NCBI RefSeq assembly: GCF_900187325.1
Contig: NZ_FZMZ01000005.1
Span: 62,001 to 126,000 of the forward strand
Direction of reading: 5' to 3'
Length of the DNA: 64,000 bases
Source of the DNA: Virgibacillus ndiopensis
GTDB taxonomy: Bacteria; Bacillota; Bacilli; Bacillales; Amphibacillaceae
Shown: in pieces, positions 44,353-53,052 of the stretch
How the letters are laid out: every line of letters starts with the position of its first letter
Numbering within the stretch: position 1 is the first letter of the stretch
Notes under the pieces: generated by a model
Told to the model about the DNA's origin: nothing
Seen by the model: only the letters and a program-made list of their open reading frames with translations
Databases searched by the model: none
Made by a program: the position numbers and the translations under genes

Positions 44353-45516
44353 TTACATGAAGTTATAGGATTGAAGAAAATCCTCTATATGATCTAACCC
44401 CTTTTTCAGCGTATTTAAATCGTACGCATAAGACAGCCGCATATAGCCTTCACCTAATTTAGAAAACGAGTCTCCTGGAACTAATGCAACTTTTCCTTTA
44501 CGAACCAATTGTATTCCTAACTCAAATGAAGTCATATTTTTAATTGGAAATTTAGGAAAAAAGTAGAAAGCTCCTTCTGGTTTATTTACATTCAATCCCA
44601 TTTTTATCAATCTCTCATAAACGTAATCCCGGCGTTTCCTGTACTCCTCACACATGACAGCTGAATCTGTCTGACCATTCGTTAATGCTTCCAGTGCGGC
44701 ATATTGGCTTACGGATGAAGCGCAGGATACATTGTATTGATGTACTTTTAACATGTGAGCTGTAAGCCATTTAGGTGCGAGCACATAACCAATACGAAAT
44801 CCTGTCATTGCATGCGATTTTGACAATCCATTGATGACAATTGTTTTATCCCTTATTTCCGGAAAACTTGCAATCGAAACATGTGGATGGTCATAAACCA
44901 GTTCACTGTAAATTTCATCTGCCAAAATAAAGATATCTCTATTTTTTAACACGGATACAAGTTCTACCAATTCATCCTTTGTAAATGAAGCCCCTGTTGG
45001 GTTTGATGGATAGGGGAGAACAACACATTTTGTTTTATCTGTTAAATGCTGTATTAAATTTTCTTTTGTTAATTTAAAATTATCTTTAGTTGTATCAGCA
45101 TGAACTGCTTTGGCACCAGCCATAGTTATAAGTGGTTCATAACCTGGATAGATTGGTCCAGGAAGGATTACTTCATCATTTGGATTTAATATCGTACGAA
45201 AGGAAATGTCTATTGCCTGTGAAGCTCCTGTTGTGACAATTATCTCATTTTCAGGATTATAACGAATTGAATAATGAGATTCATTAAAGACCGATATAGC
45301 TTTTCGTAAATCGATAATACCGGCATTATGTGTGTAGGTTGTTTTGTTTTGCATCAATGCATTTAATGCTGCGTTTTTAATATGCTGTGGCGTATGAAAA
45401 TCAGGTTGACCTATCGTTAAAGAAACTACATTTGTTTCATCTGCTACTAAATTAAAAAATTTCCGGATTCCAGATATTTCAATGTTTTGTACCATTTTAT
45501 TAATTGATTGCTGCAA
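44353..45516 (-). CDS. patA: Class I/II PLP aminotransferase (PatA, aminotransferase A)
   Basis: A 387-residue aminotransferase close to B. subtilis PatA, which is involved in lysine/diaminopimelate metabolism: NIEISGIRKFFNLVA, SLTIGQPDFHTP, VTTGASQAIDISFRTIL, GPIYPGYEPLI, VLPYPSNPTGASF, and the PLP-lysine in INGLSKSHAMTGFRIGY. I chose the TTG at 45516 with GGAGGG upstream. A longer reading from 45588 crosses a palindrome and has no ribosome site. It starts the block of genes in B. subtilis patA-ykuV order. Confidence 0.92.
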   Translation of the reverse strand: MQQSINKMVQNIEISGIRKFFNLVADETNVVSLTIGQPDFHTPQHIKNAALNALMQNKTTYTHNAGIIDLRKAISVFNESHYSIRYNPENEIIVTTGASQAIDISFRTILNPNDEVILPGPIYPGYEPLITMAGAKAVHADTTKDNFKLTKENLIQHLTDKTKCVVLPYPSNPTGASFTKDELVELVSVLKNRDIFILADEIYSELVYDHPHVSIASFPEIRDKTIVINGLSKSHAMTGFRIGYVLAPKWLTAHMLKVHQYNVSCASSVSQYAALEALTNGQTDSAVMCEEYRKRRDYVYERLIKMGLNVNKPEGAFYFFPKFPIKNMTSFELGIQLVRKGKVALVPGDSFSKLGEGYMRLSYAYDLNTLKKGLDHIEDFLQSYNFM

Positions 45517-45572
45517 AATATTACCCTCCAAAAAAATACTTTGTAAAATCTTCACAAAATGTTCAAATAATT

Positions 45573-45588
45573 TTGATTTATAAATCAA
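45573..45588. promoter_or_regulatory. Perfect palindrome between patA and fbpB
   Basis: TTGATTTATAAATCAA, a 16-base perfect dyad, lies ahead of TATACT (45598-45603) and GGGTAT, which could be a sigma-A or sigma-B -10 of fbpB. It is well placed as an operator for either gene. Confidence 0.5.
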
Positions 45589-45644
45589 GAAATAGGGTAT
45601 ACTAGTATTGGATACTTAATTACCTCTATAAAGGAGTGTTTCAA

Positions 45645-45800
45645 ATGAGACCAAAAACACAAAGTTTTGAACAACTTGTTAATCAAAATAGACAAGAATT
45701 AATGCAAGATGAGAAAAGATTAACACAAATAGAGACTCGCTTGGAAAAGAAACAAACGAAACTTGTTGCTCAAAAACAAAATCGTTATTCAAATATATAA
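45645..45800 (+). CDS. FbpB-family small basic protein
   Basis: A 51-residue highly charged protein, MRPKTQSFEQLVNQNRQELM...LEKKQTKLVAQKQNRYSNI. It resembles Fur-regulated basic protein B of Bacillus, a small helper of the iron-sparing response. AAGGAG precedes the ATG. No Fur box is visible upstream, so iron control is not shown here. Confidence 0.75.
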   Translation: MRPKTQSFEQLVNQNRQELMQDEKRLTQIETRLEKKQTKLVAQKQNRYSNI

Positions 45801-45827
45801 TAACATAGGATGATTTAAAGGTTATGT

Positions 45828-45872
45828 AAAAAGAATCAGGAGTGGCGTTTATTGCCATTCCTGATTCTTTGT
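45828..45872. terminator. Bidirectional terminator
   Basis: AAAGAATCAGGAGTGGC / GCCATTCCTGATTCTTT stem between fbpB and the convergent ric gene. Confidence 0.9.
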
Positions 45873-45877
45873 TCAGT

Positions 45878-46567
45878 CTATAAATTTTTAAACAACACAT
45901 TATTTTCTAAATGTACGTGCTGGAATGTATCTGATTCCATTTCAGATAGCCGAGCATACGTAATCCGGTAGGAGTTGCATGCATCTAATGGTGGTTCGAA
46001 ATCATTTGTTATCTCACGCATCCTCTTCAGGACATTTCCAGCTGTTTCATGTTCATCTTCAAGGCCACCATTTGCCACATGGATATGTTGCAGAAGATCT
46101 TTATTTGGATTTTTTTCATATTCCTTGATTAATGGAAATACTTGGCCTTCTTCATTAATCATATGTTCTTCCATTTCCACTTTAAAATCATTATATAATT
46201 TGTGTAATTCTTTTAAATGAGGGTGATTTGTCCCATGAACCCGAAATATTTTCGTTACAAATTGTCCTAGTGCAGGTAATTCTTCATTAAGATAAGCATG
46301 ATGAGTGTGGATAATATGATCAATTAATTCTGATGGGCTATAAGCATCCCAATTAGTTACATGATGATCTTCCTGTTGCCAATTGTCGTACGCTGTATTT
46401 AATTCGGTTAATACAATTGTCTCATCTATTTTACCTTCTGAGAAAGTTTCACTTAGTTGTTTGTCACCTCCACAACAGAAATCAATTCGATGTTTCTTAA
46501 ATAAATCACTCGCTTTTGGGAAAACCTTTATAACCTCAGCGGGTGTATGTTCAGCAGTAAATATCAT
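45878..46567 (-). CDS. ric: Iron-sulfur cluster repair di-iron protein (Ric/ScdA)
   Basis: A 229-residue protein that repairs Fe-S clusters after nitric-oxide or oxidative damage. The N-terminal ScdA domain has PKASDLFKKHRIDFCCGGDK (Cys31-Cys32). The C-terminal hemerythrin-like domain carries the di-iron ligands: HIIHTHHAYL, EEHMINEEGQVFP, EDEHETAGN and FQHVHLENNVLF. Two ATGs follow AGGAGG. I chose the second (46567) because it has the better spacing. Confidence 0.93.
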   Translation of the reverse strand: MIFTAEHTPAEVIKVFPKASDLFKKHRIDFCCGGDKQLSETFSEGKIDETIVLTELNTAYDNWQQEDHHVTNWDAYSPSELIDHIIHTHHAYLNEELPALGQFVTKIFRVHGTNHPHLKELHKLYNDFKVEMEEHMINEEGQVFPLIKEYEKNPNKDLLQHIHVANGGLEDEHETAGNVLKRMREITNDFEPPLDACNSYRITYARLSEMESDTFQHVHLENNVLFKNL

Positions 46568-46643
46568 TATCATTACCTCCTAATCGTTAATCTAGTTAAA
46601 TGATAATGGATTACGCTGAACGATGTAGTGATTGAAATCACAG

Positions 46644-47552
46644 TTAAGTAAAAATTTTATTTTCCCGTTTTTCTTTTGTTTGAATGGAATATGCTTGAAT
46701 CAGAATAACAGCTCCTATAATACAACCCATTCCTATCATTTGGATAAAGGAAAATGCCTCATGGAATATAAAAATCCCAATAAGTGTTGCTACAACGGGC
46801 TCTATGGTAGTTAAAATAGATGCCTTTGATGCTTCAGTTTGCTGCAATCCATATGTATATACGATATAGGCTAATGCCGTTGGTAGAAATCCAAGGCCAA
46901 ATGCATATAGCAATACAGTAGGATCTAGTAACAAATGAAATTTCGTTTGGTACGGAAAAAATGGCAATAATGTGACACTTGCTACAACGAACGTATAGGT
47001 TGTAATACTTAAACTTGAATATTTTTTTAATGCAAGCTTACTAAAAATACTATACAAAGCATATCCAATGCCAGACCCAATCCCGAATAAGATACTCGAC
47101 ATTTGTAATACATCTAAATTTAAAGGTATTAATCCTACAACAAAACAGGTTCCAAGTAGGGTAATAAACAGAGCAATCAACTTTATTTTTGTTAAGGGTT
47201 CTTTAAATAGAAAGAATGATAGTATCGTCACAAAAGCTGGTGCTGTATATAATAAAGCTGTTGCGACAGGTATGGTAGACAAGTCAATAGCTGTAAACAT
47301 GCAGTAATTAAAAAAGATAATACTGAAAATACCTGTTCCTATATAATATTTTATATCACCGACGGACAGTAGCTTTAGTTTTTTAGGAGAACGAACTAGC
47401 ATATATAAAAATAGAATGATAGCGGTAGTCCATGCTCTTAACGTCACAACCTCCATAGGTGTAAAACCAAATGTGTATAAATTTTTCACATACCAGCCAA
47501 TTGTCCCCCACAATGCAGCCCCTAAAATGATATAGAGAAAGGCTTTATTCAA
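46644..47552 (-). CDS. EamA/DMT-family transporter
   Basis: A 302-residue protein with ten helices in two EamA halves (LGAALWGTIGWYVKNLY and SSILFGIGSGIGYALYSIFSK). A typical LTTIEPVVATLIGIFIFHEAFSFIQMIG block is near the end. These are metabolite exporters or importers. The substrate is unknown. The start is a TTG nine bases after GGAGG. A short gap separates it from ric. Confidence 0.9.
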   Translation of the reverse strand: MNKAFLYIILGAALWGTIGWYVKNLYTFGFTPMEVVTLRAWTTAIILFLYMLVRSPKKLKLLSVGDIKYYIGTGIFSIIFFNYCMFTAIDLSTIPVATALLYTAPAFVTILSFFLFKEPLTKIKLIALFITLLGTCFVVGLIPLNLDVLQMSSILFGIGSGIGYALYSIFSKLALKKYSSLSITTYTFVVASVTLLPFFPYQTKFHLLLDPTVLLYAFGLGFLPTALAYIVYTYGLQQTEASKASILTTIEPVVATLIGIFIFHEAFSFIQMIGMGCIIGAVILIQAYSIQTKEKRENKIFT

Positions 47553-47672
47553 AATTGCATTCCTCCTAGAACGTATTACTATTCAGTTTTTAAGATAAGT
47601 ATAGGTTTATTGTAACAAATAACAGTCAATGCTTACTAATAAATTATTAAATTCTGAAAGTGGTTGATTCGT

Positions 47673-48020
47673 ATGCTTTTTTCCGGTTTCGATCTAATTC
47701 ATTTATCACAGCTTTTCTTGTTGGGACTAAATGCTGAGCAATTATTTTTTATCTTCATTTTTATTGGGATACTGATATTTTATCTAGTATTACAGCCTAT
47801 CATCCATTGGTTTGTAACAGTTAAATCTACGAGAATTCTTAGTTACATCATTAGCAGTTTACTTGTATTGATATGTATATTGATTATAAGTGTATACCAG
47901 CGGGAGGCGTTTACGAACTTAATAAAAGTATCCTTACATGGTCTTGCGGCTTTTGGTGCTATTTTATTTCTTGTTCAATGGTTTCGTGTCATTTTTAATA
48001 GAAAAAACAAAAGCGTATGA
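47673..48020 (+). CDS. Small membrane protein of unknown function
   Basis: A 115-residue protein with four hydrophobic stretches: EQLFFIFIFIGILIFYLVLQ, ILSYIISSLLVLICILIIS and GLAAFGAILFLVQWF are the clearest. I chose the ATG at 47673; the ribosome site is weak. No family recognised. A terminator overlaps its stop. Confidence 0.6.
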   Translation: MLFSGFDLIHLSQLFLLGLNAEQLFFIFIFIGILIFYLVLQPIIHWFVTVKSTRILSYIISSLLVLICILIISVYQREAFTNLIKVSLHGLAAFGAILFLVQWFRVIFNRKNKSV

Positions 48021-48040
48021 TCAGTTTGATCGATACGCTT
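48011..48040 (+). terminator. Hairpin overlapping the stop codon
   Basis: AAGCGTATGATCA pairs with TGATCGATACGCTT (one bulge). The stem starts inside the last codons of the gene at 47673. It has no clear T-tract. Confidence 0.5.
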
Positions 48041-48162
48041 AAAATATTAGATTGTTATTTCAATTGATGTTGCAATGCACTGCACCTATCATTCTTGTTT
48101 GACATAACGATTATTTCCATCATTTTGCTGCCTTTTCTCATTATAAAAGCGGGAAAACACCT

Positions 48163-48642
48163 TTAGAAATTTCGATATGATTTTTTGGGTGGCCATTCCA
48201 TTTTTCCGAGAGACGATGGGGTAAAATAGGCAGAGGTGTATTTTTTTTTCTGTGGTTTCTGCTGACTTTTAGGCTTCCAATTGATATATCGATAAACAAC
48301 TTTTTTTGCTTGTGATAAAGACATTTTTGTTTGAGGGTTTCGAAAGTCTTGATCGAGTGTACCTAAATGCTCAAGCTTTTTGAAGTCTTCTTTAGCAGGA
48401 GGTATATGAAAATAATAATTGTCCACTTTTACAAGAAGTGTGGAATGCTGATTGCTGAATTTCGGGTGATTAGAAAAGTGGAGTCCAACTTTTTTCGCAC
48501 GTTTTTCTTGCAGGAGTCGTTTTATTGTTTCTTTTTTTATATAGTATAAATGTTGCGGCTCTGGTGCAGTTTTAGCATGGCGATTAATTGTGAAGATTGC
48601 TTGTGCAAGTTCACTTAATGGAATCGTTTTATTTTCACTCAT
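48163..48642 (-). CDS. YkyB-like protein
   Basis: A 159-residue soluble basic protein that resembles B. subtilis YkyB: IPLSELAQAIFTINRHAKTAPEPQHLYYIKKETI, KVGLHFSNHPKFSNQHSTLLVKVDNYYFHIPP, LGTLDQDFRNPQTKMSLSQAKK. AAGGAGGAT precedes the ATG at 48642. Function is unknown. It marks the next gene in B. subtilis order after patA. Confidence 0.85.
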   Translation of the reverse strand: MSENKTIPLSELAQAIFTINRHAKTAPEPQHLYYIKKETIKRLLQEKRAKKVGLHFSNHPKFSNQHSTLLVKVDNYYFHIPPAKEDFKKLEHLGTLDQDFRNPQTKMSLSQAKKVVYRYINWKPKSQQKPQKKKYTSAYFTPSSLGKMEWPPKKSYRNF

Positions 48643-48737
48643 TCTGTATCCTCCTTCCTGGTAACTGTCTATATAGTATCTCAAAGCTTGTCTACTTTCA
48701 AGAAGAAATTGGAGAAAGAAAAAGGAGCTATCTAAAG

Positions 48738-49331
48738 TTAAGCTCCTTCTACATCTTGTTTTAATTTCTTAATATCCTCAACAATTTTTTCCATATTTTC
48801 TCGTTCCATTCCATTGTATTGTTCAATTGCATTACCTTCAGGGGAAACTAGGAAAAAATTTATACCATGCATAAAATCTCCTTCATCCGTTTTTTCAAGC
48901 GGGGTTTTAAACGATTTAATTGAGAACTCTTTGATCGTTTTTATATCATACCCTGTTAAAAAATTCCAATTAGCAAAATTTATTCCACGAGACTCACCAT
49001 ATGCTTTTAAAACTTCTGGCGTATCAGTTTCTGGATCAACACTGAATGACACCAATTGCACATCTTCTAAATCAGCTTCCTTTAATTGTTGCTGAAGTTT
49101 TTGCATGTTGTATGTCATTGGCGGACATTCCGTTTTACAACTTGTATAGATGAAATCAGCAATCCAAAATTTTCCATCTAATTCACTTTTGCTGACTGAT
49201 TCCCCATTTTGATTAGTATACGAAAAGTCGTTAACTTCATAGGAGAGGTCACCTTCGTATTTATCACCACAAGCACTTAACACAAATGCAATTACAATAA
49301 GTGTAAATGCTAATTTAAAAACTATTTTCAT
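48738..49331 (-). CDS. SCO1/SenC family copper chaperone lipoprotein
   Basis: A 197-residue lipoprotein (FVLSAC, Cys21) with a thioredoxin-like fold and the copper ligands Cys65 and Cys69 (SCKTEC) and His in FMHGINFF. SCO1 proteins deliver copper to the CuA site of cytochrome c oxidase. GGAGG lies before the ATG at 49331. No oxidase genes adjoin it. Confidence 0.93.
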   Translation of the reverse strand: MKIVFKLAFTLIVIAFVLSACGDKYEGDLSYEVNDFSYTNQNGESVSKSELDGKFWIADFIYTSCKTECPPMTYNMQKLQQQLKEADLEDVQLVSFSVDPETDTPEVLKAYGESRGINFANWNFLTGYDIKTIKEFSIKSFKTPLEKTDEGDFMHGINFFLVSPEGNAIEQYNGMERENMEKIVEDIKKLKQDVEGA

Positions 49332-49426
49332 ATGTACACATCCTCCATGGAACTTAAATCGTATCAAGTGTAGCACGATTAACCATTAAAAACTATGAAT
49401 AAACTGTTACATCTGTATGTTGCATC

Positions 49427-49470
49427 AAAAAAATGGTCTGATCCTATTTATCTTTGGATCAAACCATTGT
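49427..49470 (-). terminator. Terminator of the coat-like gene (minus strand)
   Basis: AATGGTTTGATCC / GGATCAGACCATT stem followed by T7 on the minus strand. Confidence 0.8.
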
Positions 49471-49472
49471 CA

Positions 49473-49724
49473 TTAATAATATCCTTTATTGTAATGTGGA
49501 TTATACCCATAACCTTGACCGTACCCATACCCATAAGGATAATATGGAGGGCGAGGTGGATATGGATAATAACCACCGTAACCGGGATATAGAGCTCCAT
49601 ATAAAAAAGGGGCAACTGCAAGCCCGGTTAGGAAAGGTACAACTGGAAATACACGTTCATTCTGGGCAGGGAAAGAGGAGTCACTGTATTGCCGTTCGTC
49701 GACATACATTACTGGATAGTTCAG
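49473..49724 (-). CDS. Spore-coat-like Tyr/Gly/Pro-rich protein
   Basis: An 83-residue protein: VMYVDERQYSDSSFPAQNERVFP, a hydrophobic middle (VVPFLTGLAVAPFLYGALYPG), then low-complexity GGYYPYPPRPPYYPYGYGYG. Composition resembles Bacillaceae coat or YjcZ-type spore proteins. The ATG at 49709 has no ribosome site within reach. A CTG at 49724 is nine bases from AAGGG and gives (M)NYPVMYVDERQ, so I propose the rare CTG start. Confidence 0.65.
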   Translation of the reverse strand: MNYPVMYVDERQYSDSSFPAQNERVFPVVPFLTGLAVAPFLYGALYPGYGGYYPYPPRPPYYPYGYGYGQGYGYNPHYNKGYY

Positions 49725-49813
49725 ATTAAATCATCCCTTTCATAAAAAAGCTTACACAATAGCCTATGCAAATTAATAAAAAGGGAGCATGTATGATTGG
49801 ATATCCAGAAAAA

Positions 49814-50668
49814 TTAACTAGGATTTTTTAATGTAAATACTTGGATTTCTGGCTTACAAAGAAAACGATAGGGAAGACGCGTTGTTCCAATGCCTCTGCT
49901 AACATATAAGGTTAATTTACCATTGTTAAATGTATGTTTTCCTTGTACATATTTCTCTGCATATGCCGGTGTATATAAATGTCCGATGAAAGGAAAGCGG
50001 ACTTGTCCTCCATGACTGTGACCTGACAGTTGTACATCAACAGGGAACTTAACAGCTCTATCAGCAAAATCGGGCTCATGAGCAAGTAATATTGTAAACA
50101 GTTTCGTATTTACTCCTTGTAATGTACGTTCAAGGTTTGGATTTCCGAGCATAACATCGTCTAATCCTGCTAGATTGATATGTTCATTTTCTTTTGATAT
50201 TACGGTATTACTATTTTTTAAGAGTTTAAACTCTGACTGATTCATGACGTCACGAACAATATTTGTTCCATAACCTCCATGATCGTGGTTACCATATATC
50301 CAATATTTACCATATTCAGCCTTCAATTGGCGTAATGTCTTAATCAGATTATTGTTCCAATGATACGTGTTAGGTTCATCAACAAGATCCCCCGTAAAAA
50401 CGATTAGATCTGGATTATGGCTGTTGATTTTTGTAACCAAATTATTTAATTGTTCAAGTGTATAATGAAATCCGATATGTGTATCAGAAAATTGTACTAT
50501 TTTGAAGTTGTTAAATGTACTCGGAATTTTTGTGGATCCAATGGTTTCTTTATTTATATGAAGCATATTTGGTTCTATGTCACGAGCATAGTAATATGTA
50601 CCCCCGCTTATCCCAAAAACAGCTAGGGTGCTACCAAATAATTTCTTTAAAAATGACCGTCTATTCAT
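49814..50668 (-). CDS. YkuE-like metallophosphoesterase with Tat signal
   Basis: A 284-residue exported phosphoesterase. NRRSFLKKLFGS is a twin-arginine motif followed by a hydrophobic stretch. Calcineurin-type metal-binding blocks are present: VQFSDTHIGF, VFTGDLVD, YGNHDHGG, LLAHEPDF and LSGHSHGGQ. B. subtilis YkuE is a known Tat substrate retained in the wall. I chose the ATG at 50668, spaced from AAAGG. It is next in ykyB-ykuE-fadH order. Confidence 0.93.
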   Translation of the reverse strand: MNRRSFLKKLFGSTLAVFGISGGTYYYARDIEPNMLHINKETIGSTKIPSTFNNFKIVQFSDTHIGFHYTLEQLNNLVTKINSHNPDLIVFTGDLVDEPNTYHWNNNLIKTLRQLKAEYGKYWIYGNHDHGGYGTNIVRDVMNQSEFKLLKNSNTVISKENEHINLAGLDDVMLGNPNLERTLQGVNTKLFTILLAHEPDFADRAVKFPVDVQLSGHSHGGQVRFPFIGHLYTPAYAEKYVQGKHTFNNGKLTLYVSRGIGTTRLPYRFLCKPEIQVFTLKNPS

Positions 50669-50789
50669 ACTTGTCAAACCTTTCTATGCTGACAAAATCA
50701 GATAATAAAATTATAGCACGGAATAGGATTTAATTTATACCGTAAATTTTATAAGTTTACATAATTTATCATAATTATCAGTCAATTCT

Positions 50790-50827
50790 TTGACTTTTTG
50801 AAGTGTTAGCAATACTATTAATAGTAT
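50790..50827 (+). promoter_or_regulatory. fadH promoter with perfect palindrome over the -10
   Basis: TTGACT (50790-50795), a 17-base spacer and TACTAT (50813-50818). The 16-base perfect palindrome ATACTATTAATAGTAT (50812-50827) covers the -10 and the transcription start, so a bound regulator would block initiation. Confidence 0.6.
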
Positions 50828-50860
50828 GAGATAAAATTATAAAATTTGCAGGGGGAACCT

Positions 50861-51628
50861 ATGAAAAACAAAACAATTATCGTAACAGGTAGTTCTAGTG
50901 GTATGGGTAAGTATATGGCTAAAAAATTTGTTCTAGAAGGTGCAAATGTTGTTATTACGGGTAGACACGAAGATAAATTAATTCATACAAAAAAAGAATT
51001 AAATGAAGGTGCAACTGGTGACATTTTCATCGTTCCAATGGATGTTAGAAAGCCTGAAGATGTAGAACGGTTGGTTGAAAAAACCGTTGATAAGTATGGT
51101 GAAATTGATTATTTAATTAATAATGCTGCTGGAAATTTCATATGTGCAGCGGAGGACCTTTCTGTAAACGGATGGAACTCAGTTATTGATATTGTATTAA
51201 ACGGTACTTTTTATTGCAGTCGTGAGGTTGGAAGGTACTGGATTGATAATGGAAAAAAAGGATCCATTTTAAATATGGTTGCTACATATGCTTGGAATGC
51301 TGGTGCTGGTGTCATTCATTCCTCAGCAGCAAAAGCAGGCGTGTTAAATATGACACGTACATTAGCAGTTGAATGGGGTACTAAATATGGGATTCGGGTA
51401 AATGCTATTGCACCTGGACCAATTGAGCGTACTGGGGGAGCAGATAAACTATTTCAATCCGAGAAAACGGCTGCACGTACTCTTAATTCTGTACCATTAC
51501 GCCGACTTGGAAAGCCTGAAGAAATTGCTGAACTTGCCCATTTCTTACTATCCGAGAAAGCTTCATATATTAATGGTGAAGTTGTTACAATGGACGGGGG
51601 ACAATGGTTAAATAAGTTTCCTTTTTGA
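50861..51628 (+). CDS. fadH: 2,4-dienoyl-CoA reductase (short-chain dehydrogenase), FadH/YkuF type
   Basis: A 255-residue NADPH-dependent reductase for unsaturated fatty-acid beta-oxidation. Rossmann motif TGSSSGMGKYMAKKF, NNAAGNF, the HSSAAKAG replacement of the classical YxxxK, and APGPIERTGG are typical of the dienoyl-CoA reductase branch. AGGGGG lies six bases from the ATG at 50861. It is monocistronic, with a terminator 20 bases after the stop. Confidence 0.9.
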   Translation: MKNKTIIVTGSSSGMGKYMAKKFVLEGANVVITGRHEDKLIHTKKELNEGATGDIFIVPMDVRKPEDVERLVEKTVDKYGEIDYLINNAAGNFICAAEDLSVNGWNSVIDIVLNGTFYCSREVGRYWIDNGKKGSILNMVATYAWNAGAGVIHSSAAKAGVLNMTRTLAVEWGTKYGIRVNAIAPGPIERTGGADKLFQSEKTAARTLNSVPLRRLGKPEEIAELAHFLLSEKASYINGEVVTMDGGQWLNKFPF

Positions 51629-51647
51629 ATTCAAATGTGGCGAAAAA

Positions 51648-51678
51648 GAGCGTGTTATCTAGGTTAATAACACGCTCA
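51648..51678. terminator. Hairpin terminator
   Basis: GAGCGTGTTAT / ATAACACGCTC perfect stem between convergent genes. The T-tract is short. Confidence 0.75.
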
Positions 51679-51682
51679 TTAA

Positions 51683-52318
51683 TTATAGAACATAATAAAA
51701 TATAGTAAAGAAATGAAAGGTAGATCCGGCGATAACGAATAAATGCCAAACTGCATGATGATACGGGAAGCTTCTCCACACGTAAAAGACAGCCCCAAAA
51801 GTGTAGCATAAGCCACCAATCATTAATAATTGAATACCATTTTCATGCATAATGGCAGTTAGAGGCTCCCAAACGAACATGATAAGCCAGCCCATTAAAA
51901 TATAAAACACGGTTGATAAAAACAGAAATTTTTTGACGAAGTATAACTTAAAAATAATTCCTGCTATGGCAATCCCCCAAACAACTCCGAATAGTAGCAG
52001 GCCCGCTTCTCCTCTTAAATGTACAAGTAAAATGGGGGTGTACGTACCTGCGATGAATAAATAGATAGATGAATGGTCAAAAATTTGAAAAATATCCTTC
52101 CATCTTCCTTCAGGTAAGCTGTGGACAATTGTCGAGGATAAATACATGATTAGCATACTAAAACCAAAAATACTGACTGAAATAAATTTCTGTGGATTCT
52201 CATTCAGATTTGCATAGTCAATCAATACTATTAATCCAACTATACTTAATAAGGCACCAATTCCATGTGTTATAGCGTGTGCCATTTCCTCTTGTTTTGT
52301 ATAGGTGTGGGTAGTCAT
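51683..52318 (-). CDS. Hemolysin III/PAQR-like membrane protein (YplQ type)
   Basis: A 211-residue protein with seven helices. Conserved family residues are EEMAHAITHGIGA, SSTIVHSLPEGRWKDIFQIFDHSSIYLFIAGTYTP and the C-terminal YHHAVWHLFVIAGSTFHFF, whose His/Asp/Ser residues form a metal site in PAQR relatives. The GAGGAT ribosome site precedes the ATG. The hemolysin name is historical. A hydrolase or lipid role is likelier. Confidence 0.9.
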   Translation of the reverse strand: MTTHTYTKQEEMAHAITHGIGALLSIVGLIVLIDYANLNENPQKFISVSIFGFSMLIMYLSSTIVHSLPEGRWKDIFQIFDHSSIYLFIAGTYTPILLVHLRGEAGLLLFGVVWGIAIAGIIFKLYFVKKFLFLSTVFYILMGWLIMFVWEPLTAIMHENGIQLLMIGGLCYTFGAVFYVWRSFPYHHAVWHLFVIAGSTFHFFTIFYYVL

Positions 52319-52526
52319 AAAATATCCTCATTCTGATCTTCGACGTTAATAATAGTATATATTGATTCATGCATTTTATAAAATGCATTTCCATGTTTTA
52401 TACACAAAATAGTGGTATATAAATAGATTCGAAAAGCTAATGTATGGTAAACTTTGTATGTGGGATTAAAATGTATACTCCTTTTAAAGGCACATATTTT
52501 ATTGAATTGGAAAAGGAGCGTTCTGT

Positions 52527-52976
52527 ATGAGTACTTTACAAGATAAGCAATTAACAGATATTGTGATTGGAGATTTAATGATATCATCTGAAAAAGTAGC
52601 ACATGTACAAGTAAATAATCCTTTAGAACATGCTTTATTAGTATTAGTGAAATCCGGTTATTCATCAGTCCCAGTATTAGATGCATCCTATAAGCTGGTT
52701 GGTACAATTGGTAAAACGAAAATATTAAATGAAATTTTAGGGCTAGAGCGGTTTGAAGTTGAAAAATTAGCAGATATGAAGGTACAAGAGGTTATGAATA
52801 CTGATATCCCTTGTTTATTAAGAGACAATATATTTATGGATGGGTTAAAGGCAGTAATCGATCACCCTTTTGTTTGTGTTGCTGATGAAGAGGGATACTT
52901 TGATGGAATATTAACAAGACGTGCCATTTTGAAACATATAAAACGAGACTATTATACAAATAACGATCATAAATAA
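52527..52976 (+). CDS. CBS-pair protein (YkuL-like, CbpB-type)
   Basis: A 149-residue protein of two CBS domains: LMISSEKVAHVQVNNPLEHALLVLVKSGYSSVPVLDASYKLVGTIGK, and VQEVMNTDIPCLLRDNIFMDGLKAVIDHPFVCVADEEGYFDGILTRRAILK. Its position and sequence match ykuL, whose product DarB/CbpB binds cyclic di-AMP in B. subtilis and Listeria. AAAAGGAG precedes the ATG. Confidence 0.88.
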   Translation: MSTLQDKQLTDIVIGDLMISSEKVAHVQVNNPLEHALLVLVKSGYSSVPVLDASYKLVGTIGKTKILNEILGLERFEVEKLADMKVQEVMNTDIPCLLRDNIFMDGLKAVIDHPFVCVADEEGYFDGILTRRAILKHIKRDYYTNNDHK

Positions 52977-53052
52977 ATAGTGTCCGAATATACCCTTGCC
53001 ATACTTGTATGACGGGGGTGTATTTTATTTTGGGGGAAAAGATGGGATAAAG

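Noticed and set aside
46568-46625. Fur-like GATAATGATAATG stretch before ric
   Set aside because: It is made by the ribosome site and start codons, and lacks the inverted half of a Fur box.
49395-49729. Plus-strand frames opposite the coat-like gene
   Set aside because: Antisense shadows of the low-complexity Tyr/Gly/Pro codons, without ribosome sites.
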